8,426 nucleotides of DNA from Anderseniella sp051010195. Its GTDB lineage: Bacteria > Pseudomonadota > Alphaproteobacteria > Rhizobiales > Aestuariivirgaceae. Location: positions 1-8,426 of the forward strand of contig JBPCVV010000353.1 in the NCBI GenBank assembly GCA_051010195.1. The letters run 5' to 3'. The translations under genes and the position numbers were made by a program. Every line of letters starts with the position of its first letter. Positions within the stretch are counted from its first letter, which is position 1. The notes below the pieces were generated by a model, which saw only the letters and a list, made by a program, of their open reading frames with translations, was not told where the DNA came from and did not search any database. Positions 1-6,362 of this stretch are shown here, one piece after another.

Positions 1-1
1 A

Positions 2-598
2 GACAATACGGTTTTCGCCCCGCTGATCGGACGCATGGCATTGCACCAGTTGGGTGTCAGGTTAACCCAGTTTTCAGATCATGTGCACGGTGAGGGCCAT
101 ACCTGGCTTGGAAAACTGACCGCGCAGCAAATGAACTTTGCACTGGAAAATCGCTATACTGCCTCGCGAATAATCAGCGGACCATCAACGCATTTCAGTG
201 CAACGCGCAAACTTGCTGGATCAACCCGGTCCGACACGGCGGTTTTCATGAACAACAATGCCTTCATCGGACGGCGTTTCGCCTGCACGAGGTTGAACGA
301 ACAATTGTGCTTCGTACAGGCGACTGCAACATTGACCATGACGCGGCTTTACAATGCCACAGTTGTTCCACTGACAGTGCTGGAAACAAAGCCATTTCAA
401 AAATTCTCCGTGCGGTTTCACCAACCGCTTGAAGCGGACATGAGCCTTTCCAGAGATGATGATATCAGGCGAATGGCATTGCTTTCCACTCAACGTCAGA
501 TGTCAGCAATCAAAGATAACCCGGGGCAGTGGTTGTGCTGGACAAGCGGGCAGTTCGCACAGCCTATCGATGGGAAACTGCACAGGCCGGCGATGTAA
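2..598 (+). CDS. Probable lipid A acyltransferase-like (LpxL/HtrB, LPLAT fold) protein, C-terminal part only
   Basis: The reading frame is open from base 2 with no stop before it, so the gene begins outside the window and only about 198 C-terminal residues are seen; the ATG at 35 is probably internal. The layout matches the second half of LpxL/HtrB-family acyltransferases: a stretch around NNNAFIGRRF, an ATATLTMTRLYNATVVPLTV segment that looks like the family's 'ATLARLTGAAVVPVF' strand, a PLEAD turn, and a terminal 'IKDNPGQWLCW' resembling the family's 'P.QY.W.HRR' ending. Such enzymes transfer fatty acyl groups at the inner face of the cytoplasmic membrane. The H(X4)D/E catalytic motif would lie upstream and cannot be checked. 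Local GC is low (26 of 60 in bases 361-420). It is followed after 78 bases by the DUF6065 gene on the same strand, so the two probably share a transcript. The substrate is unknown; the family call is moderate, made by eye from distant similarity. Confidence 0.5.
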   Translation, partial: DNTVFAPLIGRMALHQLGVRLTQFSDHVHGEGHTWLGKLTAQQMNFALENRYTASRIISGPSTHFSATRKLAGSTRSDTAVFMNNNAFIGRRFACTRLNEQLCFVQATATLTMTRLYNATVVPLTVLETKPFQKFSVRFHQPLEADMSLSRDDDIRRMALLSTQRQMSAIKDNPGQWLCWTSGQFAQPIDGKLHRPAM

Positions 599-633
599 TG
601 GCGATGACTCCGGCATTTACCACTATAGTGTGA

Positions 634-649
634 GATGGGTTGTCCCATC
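634..649. repeat. Short inverted repeat (6-bp arms, 4-nt loop) between acyltransferase and DUF6065 genes
   Basis: GATGGG (634-639) and CCCATC (644-649) are perfect inverted arms around TTGT. No run of T follows, so it is not a convincing intrinsic terminator. A TATAGT sequence lies just upstream at 624-629 but no good -35 box was found at the right distance. It could be an RNA hairpin in the leader of the DUF6065 gene, an operator, or chance. Confidence 0.25.
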
Positions 650-676
650 CTGAAACTGAATGCGTGAACAAACAAT

Positions 677-1408
677 ATGAAGCTCATCTGCTACTCCCTC
701 GAAGGAAAGCAAATTGACGTGCAGGCTGCCAGTGCCGAACGCTCGTGGATCGACGATACACGCGACCAGTTTGCCAAACGCTGCCTGCCTCTCATGGTCG
801 CCAATGCACACGGCTGGCAGATCCGCCTGATCGACGGATGCCGGCTCAAGTGGAACGGGGGCAACCTGCCCGGCAGCCTGAAAGTCGAAACTGACTCGGG
901 TACTGATGATGTTGTTGTCAGTCACTTTGGAAATGGCATTGTGACTTTCAAGGTTCACTGCCTCTTCCGCACAGATCCTGGGATCAATTTGTGGGTCACC
1001 GGGCCGGTAAACAGCTTCAAGGACGGCGTTCAAGCCATCAGCGGACTGCTTGAAACAGACTGGATGCCGTATACTTTCACGATGAACTGGAAGATGACGC
1101 GAAAACGCAAATGGATACGGTTTGAAAAAGGTGATCCCATTGCGCAATTGTTTCCTGTTCCACGAGGTATTGTCGACACGACTGAACCGAAGTTACGCCG
1201 TCTGGCGGATGACGAAGCATTGAATGAGATGGTCCTTGGTTGGCAGCAATCACGGCGGGAGTTTATTGACGCGCTGAAAGCCCGAGATCCTGCGGCACTC
1301 AACCAGATATGGCAGAAGGACTATTTCCGAGGTCAGTATCCGGATGGCAGTCCAGGGTGCGCGGAACACCAGACCAGAATCAGGCCCAAGCCATTCAAGC
1401 CCGACTGA
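677..1408 (+). CDS. DUF6065 family protein, unknown function
   Basis: A 243-residue soluble protein with no signal peptide or membrane segment. It has the marks I associate with DUF6065: the RCLPL block (35-39), NAHGW (43-47), a W-x-GG element (59-62), SHFGNGIVTF (82-91), LFRTDPG (97-102), a WVTGP-x-N-x-x-x-DG block (106-117), ETDW (126-129), FTMNW (134-138), and a C-terminal DYFRGQYPDG (215-224). The middle looks mainly beta-strand. No activity has been assigned to the family as far as I know, and I do not propose one from sequence. The ATG at 677 agrees with the usual MKLI-type N-terminus, but there is no clear Shine-Dalgarno in front of it (the leader is A-rich, ending GAACAAACAAT). It sits between a lipid-A-type acyltransferase and two ATP-grasp enzymes, all on the same strand, which suggests a shared pathway. 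Base composition is uneven and on average poorer in GC than the genes to the right. Confidence 0.75.
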   Translation: MKLICYSLEGKQIDVQAASAERSWIDDTRDQFAKRCLPLMVANAHGWQIRLIDGCRLKWNGGNLPGSLKVETDSGTDDVVVSHFGNGIVTFKVHCLFRTDPGINLWVTGPVNSFKDGVQAISGLLETDWMPYTFTMNWKMTRKRKWIRFEKGDPIAQLFPVPRGIVDTTEPKLRRLADDEALNEMVLGWQQSRREFIDALKARDPAALNQIWQKDYFRGQYPDGSPGCAEHQTRIRPKPFKPD

Positions 1409-1558
1409 CATCACCGACCGGGAAGATGGCCGGCCACCGCCACTGGTCCTGTGGTCAACTTTTGATTAGTTTCACACTGCCTAGTTGCACTTTCGCCAGT
1501 GACTATGCGGGTGCTTCAATTCCCGATTCACGGTGGCACCGCCTGCCCGGACATTTTC
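1409..1558. other. Intergenic spacer, no supported gene
   Basis: About 150 bases separate the DUF6065 stop from the chosen start of the first ATP-grasp gene. I see no small gene with a ribosome binding site on either strand, no strong promoter boxes and no terminator with a T-run. Part of this stretch is open in the ATP-grasp frame back to GTG 1499 and ATG 1505, so up to 60 bases could be coding if the start is further upstream. Confidence 0.4.
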
Positions 1559-2395
1559 ATGGTCAAACACATCCACATTCTGACATCGAGAGGCGAGCGA
1601 CTGCAGCGCATACACCTGATGGCAGTGCTGGCGTCTATCTGGCGCGAGAACGGCAGTTCGATATCCTTTGGAGATCGCCCGCCGCCGCAGACGGACGTGG
1701 TGATTTCACATACGGACTATTCGGTTGTCGGAGATGACTTCTTCAGCAAGGTCGACAAAGCACTGCCGGTGATCAACAGCAAGGCGCGCAACATCCTGAA
1801 AACGGCTGTCAGCCAGATGTTGATTACCCGCGACAGCACATGGACCGGACCGGTGATCGTCAAAACCAACGCCAATGCACATGCCGGCGAGGAATACGTC
1901 TACCACCGGCTTGATGTTCCCAGGCTGTTGAAGATCCTGGCAGGCAGGGTAATGCCATGGCAATGGACCGGTGACCTGCCGCTGCGCCGATACCCCATAC
2001 TGGACAGCATTGATCGTGTGCCGGGCTGGGTATGGCAGGACGACCGGTTTGTCGTTGAAAGGTTCATGCCAGAGCGCGATGGAGAGCTGTATGTCCTGAG
2101 GCTGTGGATGTTCTTCGGCAGCAAGGAATACTGCATGCGGGTTTGCAGCGAACTGCCGATTGTCAAGAGCCGGAAACTGGTGAGTGTCGACCTGATCGAC
2201 GATGTACCCGACCAGGTGCGCGAGATCCGCCGGACACTCGGCCTGGATTTCGGCAAGATCGATTTTGTCATGCATGATGGCAAGCCGCTGGTCTTTGATG
2301 TCAACAAGACGCCGACCGTATTTCTGAACAAGTCGGGCAAGCCCGGCGCCTATGTCCGCAGTCTTGCCGATGGTCTCGAGGGGTTGATCGCGTGA
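1559..2395 (+). CDS. ATP-grasp family protein 1 (putative carboxylate-amine/thiol ligase)
   Basis: With the ATG at 1559 the protein has 278 residues. It starts directly with the beta-strand HIHILTSR that opens proteins of this type. An N-terminal pre-ATP-grasp domain (1-80) includes TDVVISHTDYSVV. It is followed by the nucleotide-binding lysine strand VIVKTN (K102), the hinge strand VVERFM (E167), and the metal-binding end KIDFV (D235) plus FDVNK (D247, N249). ATP-grasp enzymes use ATP to make an acyl phosphate from a carboxylate and couple it to a nucleophile in the cytoplasm. The metal site uses Asp where Glu is commoner. Starts at GTG 1499 or ATG 1505 add 18-20 residues but have no ribosome site and no domain need; the ribosome site before 1559 is also weak, so the start is uncertain. 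It overlaps the next gene by 4 bases (GTGA), implying translational coupling. Substrates cannot be read from the sequence. Confidence 0.72.
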   Translation: MVKHIHILTSRGERLQRIHLMAVLASIWRENGSSISFGDRPPPQTDVVISHTDYSVVGDDFFSKVDKALPVINSKARNILKTAVSQMLITRDSTWTGPVIVKTNANAHAGEEYVYHRLDVPRLLKILAGRVMPWQWTGDLPLRRYPILDSIDRVPGWVWQDDRFVVERFMPERDGELYVLRLWMFFGSKEYCMRVCSELPIVKSRKLVSVDLIDDVPDQVREIRRTLGLDFGKIDFVMHDGKPLVFDVNKTPTVFLNKSGKPGAYVRSLADGLEGLIA

Positions 2396-3612
2396 GTTTG
2401 CCTGTGAGGACACTGGATCAACTGTATCCCGACGGTTGCTTTTTCTGCGCACGAACGACGCGTGAAACGATGCGCTGGAACGTGAAAGACGTCGGCAAAC
2501 TGCCTGCATACCGGCTGGACGCCACACCGGCCCAGCTGCTGGGGTTTGCCGGGCAAATGCCGTTTGTCGCTCACGAAGCGGCCAGCACCCCGGAGATAAC
2601 AGACTTCATGGTGTCGTGCGGTCTTCCGCGTCCGGCTCGCGTTCTGAGATACCGGACCGCGGCCGAAGCCGCCTCGCTTGCGCTGGACCTGATCGGCCAG
2701 GGCAGGAAGATGACCTACAATTTCGGTGTTCTGCCGGAACTGGAGGCGCCCGAGGGACTGCAAACGCCGCTGAAGCAGTTCATGCAAATGAACGACAAGG
2801 CAAGTCTGCCGGACCTTGTTGACCCGCAATACCTGCCGCCACGCACTGTGTACCCGATTGGTGAACTTGCAGAACTCAGCTCAAAAACCAGCGCAGGTCC
2901 GGTTTTCCTGAAGGTGGCGGGAGAAGTGTCAGCCGGAGGCGGCGCGGCGGTCAGGTATTGTGCCGGGCAACCTGACCTGGATGCTGCGGTGCTGGAATTC
3001 AGGCAACGCCTGGGTTGCCATGACACGGTTATCCTGGAAAAGGAAATCGCCGCACGGCGAAGCTGGTGTGTCGGGGTCTGCATTGGGGACACCAAGGTGG
3101 AAAGTCTCGGGGCCTCGATCCAGCTGTTCAGTGCGCCGGCTGAGCAAACGGGCAATCTGCTGATGCCGGACGATGTTCCTGCCGACATAACCCGGATCGC
3201 ACTGGATATTGCGGGGCGCGCGGGCCGGGCGGGTTTCAGGGGGATCGCCGGATTTGACATCGGCGAGGTGCCCGGCAGGCAGCCGGTGGTTTTCGACCTC
3301 AATTTCCGGCCCAACAGTTCCACAGGCCTGGTGCTGGCAGGCCGTGCAGCGCAGCGGCGAACCGGCCTCCCGGTCGTGCAGAGTTTCTTTCTGCGCCACG
3401 ACGGGCCATTGGCGGAGTTGCTTGATGCGGTACAGGGCGAAGCGGGCGCCGGACGCATCATCCCCGGCAGTGTTTTCGACGCTGAAGCCTACAAAGCCAC
3501 CGTATCAGATCCGGCCACACGTTCATGCCTGGACGGCTGGTTCCTGGCAGAAAGCAGTTCCGAAACAGCAGAATGGCCAGGCATCGTTGCTCGGCGGCTG
3601 GCCCGCACCTGA
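2392..3612 (+). CDS. ATP-grasp family protein 2 (putative ligase)
   Basis: A 406-residue protein starting at a GTG that overlaps the upstream stop (GTGA). GAGG at 2378-2381 inside the upstream gene can serve as ribosome site. The N-terminal domain (1-120) lacks a named match. After it come NDKASLP and a LPPRTV linker (134-153), the ATP-binding lysine strand VFLKVAGE (K174) followed by a glycine-rich loop SAGGGAAV (180-187), the hinge strand VILEKEI (213-219), GFRGIAGFDI (281-290, D289) and the metal/phosphate motif FDLNFRPNSST (301-311; D302, N304, R306). These are the elements of a complete ATP-grasp site. It resembles biosynthetic ATP-grasp ligases more than the large metabolic carboxylases. 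It is clearly different in length and N-terminus from its neighbour, so this is not a simple tandem copy. The two may perform successive ligations, or form a hetero-oligomer; this is inference. The region immediately past the stop is the remnant of an unrelated flavoenzyme gene in the same frame. Confidence 0.72.
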   Translation: MSLPVRTLDQLYPDGCFFCARTTRETMRWNVKDVGKLPAYRLDATPAQLLGFAGQMPFVAHEAASTPEITDFMVSCGLPRPARVLRYRTAAEAASLALDLIGQGRKMTYNFGVLPELEAPEGLQTPLKQFMQMNDKASLPDLVDPQYLPPRTVYPIGELAELSSKTSAGPVFLKVAGEVSAGGGAAVRYCAGQPDLDAAVLEFRQRLGCHDTVILEKEIAARRSWCVGVCIGDTKVESLGASIQLFSAPAEQTGNLLMPDDVPADITRIALDIAGRAGRAGFRGIAGFDIGEVPGRQPVVFDLNFRPNSSTGLVLAGRAAQRRTGLPVVQSFFLRHDGPLAELLDAVQGEAGAGRIIPGSVFDAEAYKATVSDPATRSCLDGWFLAESSSETAEWPGIVARRLART

Positions 3613-3762
3613 ATTGACAAGCCCGGGCTGTTTGCCGCCTTCGGCCACAGCCACTATGGTCTCGGCATGGCGCCGGCAACCGCCCGGCTGATTGCCGGCA
3701 TGGTCGATGGTGCGGTCAGTAATACGGAAATGTCAGCCTTTTCACCCAACCGGTTTCGCTGA
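3613..3762 (+). pseudogene. C-terminal remnant of a DadA/D-amino-acid-oxidase-type FAD oxidoreductase
   Basis: The 49 codons that follow the ATP-grasp stop without a gap, in the same frame, read KPGLFAAFGHSHYGLGMAP, then ATARLIAGMVDG, and end SAFSPNRFR before a TGA. This is the characteristic tail of DAO-superfamily flavoenzymes (D-amino-acid dehydrogenase, hydroxyproline and glycine oxidase relatives): 'PGL..A.GH.H.G...AP.T.RL.A....G......FSP.RF'. The tail helps bind the flavin. The roughly 370 upstream residues, including the N-terminal Rossmann FAD site, are missing: nothing like them appears before 3613 in any frame, where the ATP-grasp protein is encoded instead. There is no start codon with a ribosome site, so it is not expressed as a working protein, although read-through of the TGA at 3610-3612 would append it to the ATP-grasp protein. 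It most likely marks a recombination junction. Confidence 0.8.
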
Positions 3763-3810
3763 TGCCGGTTTGGAGTTGACCAGGCCAACCAATCCCGGAA
3801 AAATACCGTT

Positions 3811-4434
3811 ATGACATTCTCGCTCTATTACGCTGAAAACAGTGCCGCCATGGGGGTGCGCGTTGTGCTTGAGGAACTGAACCTGCCATACACGCTGATT
3901 CAGACAAGCATTGACATGGATACGCCGCGCCCGCCGGAGTTGCTGGCGCTGAACCCCAATGGCTGGATCCCGGTTCTGATAAGCGGTGGCACCGCCATTT
4001 ACGAGTGTGGCGCGATCACCACCTGGCTCTGTGATCGCCATCCGGATGCCGGGCTGGCACCGGGCATGAATGATCCGGCGCGGGGCCGTTTTCTGCAGTG
4101 GCTGTTTTTCTTCTCCAGTTCGATACAGAATGCCTTCCAGATGAGTTATTACTCCGACCGGTTTTGTGAGGCACCGGAACACGAACCCAGTGTGAAACGG
4201 CGCTCCGTCAGCCGGTTGCGTGAACTCTGGCAGGTTGTGGATGACGCCATTGGCGATGATGACTGGATGCTGGGTGACAGGTTCAGCGCCGCGGACATTT
4301 ACCTGTTCATGCTGACCACCTGGCTGTCACCGGCGCATGAGCATCCTCGCGTCGATGAGTTCAGACAGGTGCACCGTATCGCCAAAGCCGTTTCACGTAG
4401 GCCCAGTGTCCAACTCGTCTATGGCTCAGCCTGA
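3811..4434 (+). CDS. Glutathione S-transferase family protein
   Basis: A 207-residue cytosolic protein of normal GST length. An N-terminal thioredoxin-like domain (1-80) carries the candidate activating serine S11 in YYAENSAAMGVR, the strand before the cis-proline NPNGWIPVLI (P54), and the glutathione gamma-glutamyl contact YECGAI (E65-C66; most relatives have Glu-Ser here). An all-helical C-terminal domain (88-205) includes the helix-capping SAADIYLF (D162). Such enzymes conjugate glutathione to electrophiles, or carry out glutathione-dependent isomerisation or reduction; the actual substrate is unknown. GGAA at 3797-3800 lies 10 bases before the ATG. It follows the flavoenzyme remnant by 48 bases and ends 18 bases before the convergent idnD stop. 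It may once have been co-transcribed with the lost DAO-type gene, with which it would form a pre-existing catabolic unit (inference). Confidence 0.85.
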   Translation: MTFSLYYAENSAAMGVRVVLEELNLPYTLIQTSIDMDTPRPPELLALNPNGWIPVLISGGTAIYECGAITTWLCDRHPDAGLAPGMNDPARGRFLQWLFFFSSSIQNAFQMSYYSDRFCEAPEHEPSVKRRSVSRLRELWQVVDDAIGDDDWMLGDRFSAADIYLFMLTTWLSPAHEHPRVDEFRQVHRIAKAVSRRPSVQLVYGSA

Positions 4435-4452
4435 TACAGCATGCCTGTCTGT

Positions 4453-5490
4453 TCAGTCCTGAAATGACAACTGCACCTTCATGGCGCGGGAGCGGTCATT
4501 GGCCAGCTCAAATGCCTTGACGGCATCGGCAAGCGGCAGTGTCGCCGAGATCAGCGGTTTGACGTCAACGTCGCCGGAACTGATCAGTTTCACGGCTTCA
4601 GAGAACTCCTCGTGAAAGCGGAAACTGCCAACCAGCTGTATTTCCTTTGCGACGATCATATTCATGGGCACGCTCATGTCGCCGCCCAGGCCCAGTTGCA
4701 CGATCCTGCCGCGTGGGCGCACCACAGTGAGGGCGGAGTGCAGTGCCTTTTCACTGCCGGACGCTTCGATGCAGATGTCGAAATATCCCTTGTCGGCTGT
4801 GAATTGCGCCAGTGCATCCGGTCCGCCGGATACATTGACTGTCCTGTCGGCGCCAATCCGTGTCGCGAATTCAAGCGCCTGGTCGGTCAGATCACACACC
4901 GTGATTTCGCCGGCGCCGGCCTGTCTGGCGGCGAGGATACACAGCGCGCCGATCGGGCCACATCCGGTTATCAGGATACGGGCTCCTGCCACGGCTCCTG
5001 CCTGCTTCACAGCGTGCAGGCAAACGCTGAACGGTTCGGCCATGGCCGCCTCGCCTGCACTCACGCCAGGCCCGGCGATTTCGCACTGGGTTTCGTCCAC
5101 CAGCAATTGCTGCCGGAATGCACCCTGGATATGGGGAAACGGCATGGCGGATCCGTAAAACCGCATGTTCAGGCAGTGATTGAAATGGCCGTTGGCACAA
5201 TAATGACAATCCCCGCAAGGTCGGCTGGGATTGACGGCGACGAGGTCGCCTTGTTTCACCCCGGTCACGCCTTTACCAACCGCCTCCACGTGACCGGCGA
5301 CTTCGTGGCCCAGCACCATGGGTTCTCGCAACCTGACCGTGCCGAACCCGCCATGGTTGTAATAGTGCAGGTCGGAGCCGCAAATGCCGCCGGCCGCCAT
5401 GGCAATGCGCACCTGGCCGTCACCCGGATCGCCAATGTCGGCCTGTTCAAGTCTCAGATCTTTGGCGGAATGAATTGTGAGTGTCTGCAC
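4453..5490 (-). CDS. idnD: L-idonate 5-dehydrogenase (zinc-dependent MDR family)
   Basis: It oxidises L-idonate to 5-keto-D-gluconate with NAD(P)+, the first step of L-idonate breakdown in the cytoplasm. The protein aligns by eye along its length with E. coli IdnD, sharing GGICGSDLHYY, PMVLGHEV, CG-x-C-x-x-C, MRFYGSAM-x-FPH, the glycine-rich nucleotide loop GCGPIG and VGSFRF. From the chosen start, catalytic zinc ligands are C37 and H62-E63, structural zinc cysteines are C92, C95, C98 and C106, and the GCGPIG loop is at 176-181. I chose the GTG at 5490-5488: it gives 345 residues, about the length of E. coli IdnD, begins VQTLTIHSAKDLR where homologues begin, and has GGAAGG 9 bases upstream. 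The frame stays open to ATG 5565, but the extra 25 residues look unlike the family. It diverges from idnO, which encodes the next enzyme. Confidence 0.9.
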   Translation of the reverse strand: MQTLTIHSAKDLRLEQADIGDPGDGQVRIAMAAGGICGSDLHYYNHGGFGTVRLREPMVLGHEVAGHVEAVGKGVTGVKQGDLVAVNPSRPCGDCHYCANGHFNHCLNMRFYGSAMPFPHIQGAFRQQLLVDETQCEIAGPGVSAGEAAMAEPFSVCLHAVKQAGAVAGARILITGCGPIGALCILAARQAGAGEITVCDLTDQALEFATRIGADRTVNVSGGPDALAQFTADKGYFDICIEASGSEKALHSALTVVRPRGRIVQLGLGGDMSVPMNMIVAKEIQLVGSFRFHEEFSEAVKLISSGDVDVKPLISATLPLADAVKAFELANDRSRAMKVQLSFQD

Positions 5491-5570
5491 CTTGCAAGGC
5501 CTTCCGGGGTTGCCGTGCTGGCACACAGCGGTCATTAGTTGGGTTTGAACAAGTTTAAGGGGCACTGTCG
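5491..5570. promoter_or_regulatory. Divergent idnD/idnO control region
   Basis: These 80 bases must hold promoters for both directions if idnD starts at 5490. They contain the ribosome sites of idnD (CCTTCC on the + strand, 5500-5505) and idnO (AAGGGG, 5557-5562), two overlapping perfect palindromes CTTGCAAG (5491-5498) and AAGGCCTT (5496-5503), and an imperfect TGCC-N5-GGCA (5511-5523). No convincing -35/-10 pair was found, and no regulator gene is present in the window. The palindromes are candidate operator sites only; they overlap the idnD ribosome site. Confidence 0.4.
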
Positions 5571-6341
5571 ATGAATGTACAAGAGCTTTTTGGCCTTTCC
5601 GGCAAGCGGGCGCTGATTACCGGGTCGAGCAAAGGCATCGGCTACGCCCTAGCAGCAGGTTTGTCCGGGGCGGGCGCGGACATCGTCATCAATGGACGCA
5701 ACGCTGAACGGCTGGATCAGGCGGCAGCCGGTCTCAGCCGGTCCGGTGCATCCGTCACAACGGCGGTGTTCGATGTCACCGACCCGCAAGCGGTCAGGGA
5801 AGGGGTGGCCAGCATCGAAGCAGACACAGGCGCGATCGACATTCTCATCAACAATGCCGGCATGCAGCATCGCACGCCGCTGGAAGATTTTCCCGACGAT
5901 GCATGGGACAAGCTGATGAGCACCAACCTCAATTCAGTGTTCAATGTCGGCAAGACGGTTGCCCGGCACATGATCGAACGCAAAAAGGGCAAGATCATCA
6001 ATATCTGCTCGGTGCAGACGGCGCTGGCGCGGCCCGGCATTGCGCCCTATGTGGCGTCGAAAGGCGCGGTGGCAAACCTGACCAAGGGCATGTGTACCGA
6101 CTGGGCGAAGCATGGTCTCCAGGTCAACGGCCTGGCACCCGGGTATTTCGAGACCGAGCTTACCGAAGCGCTGGTTGCGGACAAGGAATTCTCCGCCTGG
6201 CTGGCAAACCGTACCCCTGCAGGCCGCTGGGGCAAGGTGGAGGAACTGGTGGGTGCGGCGGTGTTCCTGTCGTCGGAATCAGCCAGCTTCGTGAACGGCC
6301 ATATCCTGTACGTGGACGGCGGCATCACTGCCTGCCTGTAG
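5571..6341 (+). CDS. idnO: Gluconate 5-dehydrogenase (SDR family)
   Basis: A 256-residue classical short-chain dehydrogenase. It reduces 5-keto-D-gluconate to D-gluconate (reversible, NAD(P)H), following IdnD and feeding gluconate to central metabolism. Visible elements are the cofactor loop TGSSKGIG (17-24), NNAG (94-97), N119 of the catalytic tetrad, S147 in ICSVQ, Y160 and K164 in YVASKGAV, APGYF (189-193) and the C-terminal FVNGHILYVDGG. Strong by-eye similarity to E. coli IdnO includes KIINICS, KGMC, QVNG-x-APGYF-x-TE and R-TPA-x-RWG, which separates it from generic ketoacyl reductases. AAGGGG lies 8 bases before the ATG, a good ribosome site. It diverges from idnD and converges on the dioxygenase gene, with a gap of 21 bases. 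Strict cofactor and substrate preference cannot be read from the sequence. Confidence 0.9.
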   Translation: MNVQELFGLSGKRALITGSSKGIGYALAAGLSGAGADIVINGRNAERLDQAAAGLSRSGASVTTAVFDVTDPQAVREGVASIEADTGAIDILINNAGMQHRTPLEDFPDDAWDKLMSTNLNSVFNVGKTVARHMIERKKGKIINICSVQTALARPGIAPYVASKGAVANLTKGMCTDWAKHGLQVNGLAPGYFETELTEALVADKEFSAWLANRTPAGRWGKVEELVGAAVFLSSESASFVNGHILYVDGGITACL

Positions 6342-6362
6342 GCCCTGATCGTTGAGCAGTCG

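Noticed and set aside
1454..1468. CCAC...GTGG inverted repeat in the spacer before the first ATP-grasp gene
   Set aside because: Arms of only 4 bases without a T-run; expected by chance.
1706..2527. Long minus-strand open frame (273 codons) opposite the first ATP-grasp gene
   Set aside because: The translation has no recognisable motif, while the plus strand shows a complete ATP-grasp pattern.
3776..3804. Possible sigma-70-like promoter (TTGACC, 17-base spacer, AAAAAT) just before the GST gene
   Set aside because: The -10 box is poor and it would start transcription at or just before the ATG, removing the ribosome site that is present.
4435..4452. Bidirectional terminator between the convergent GST and idnD genes
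   Set aside because: Only a GCATGC palindrome and poorly paired flanks are present; no stable GC stem with T-run on either strand.
4612..5538. Long plus-strand open frame (308 codons) opposite idnD
   Set aside because: It is antisense to a clear zinc dehydrogenase with all motifs intact; its translation shows no domain and it has no ribosome site. High GC at third positions explains the openness.
5491..5565. N-terminal extension of IdnD from ATG 5565 or ATG 5535
   Set aside because: The extra residues match nothing in the family and lack a ribosome site, whereas GTG 5490 has GGAAGG upstream and gives the family's usual length.
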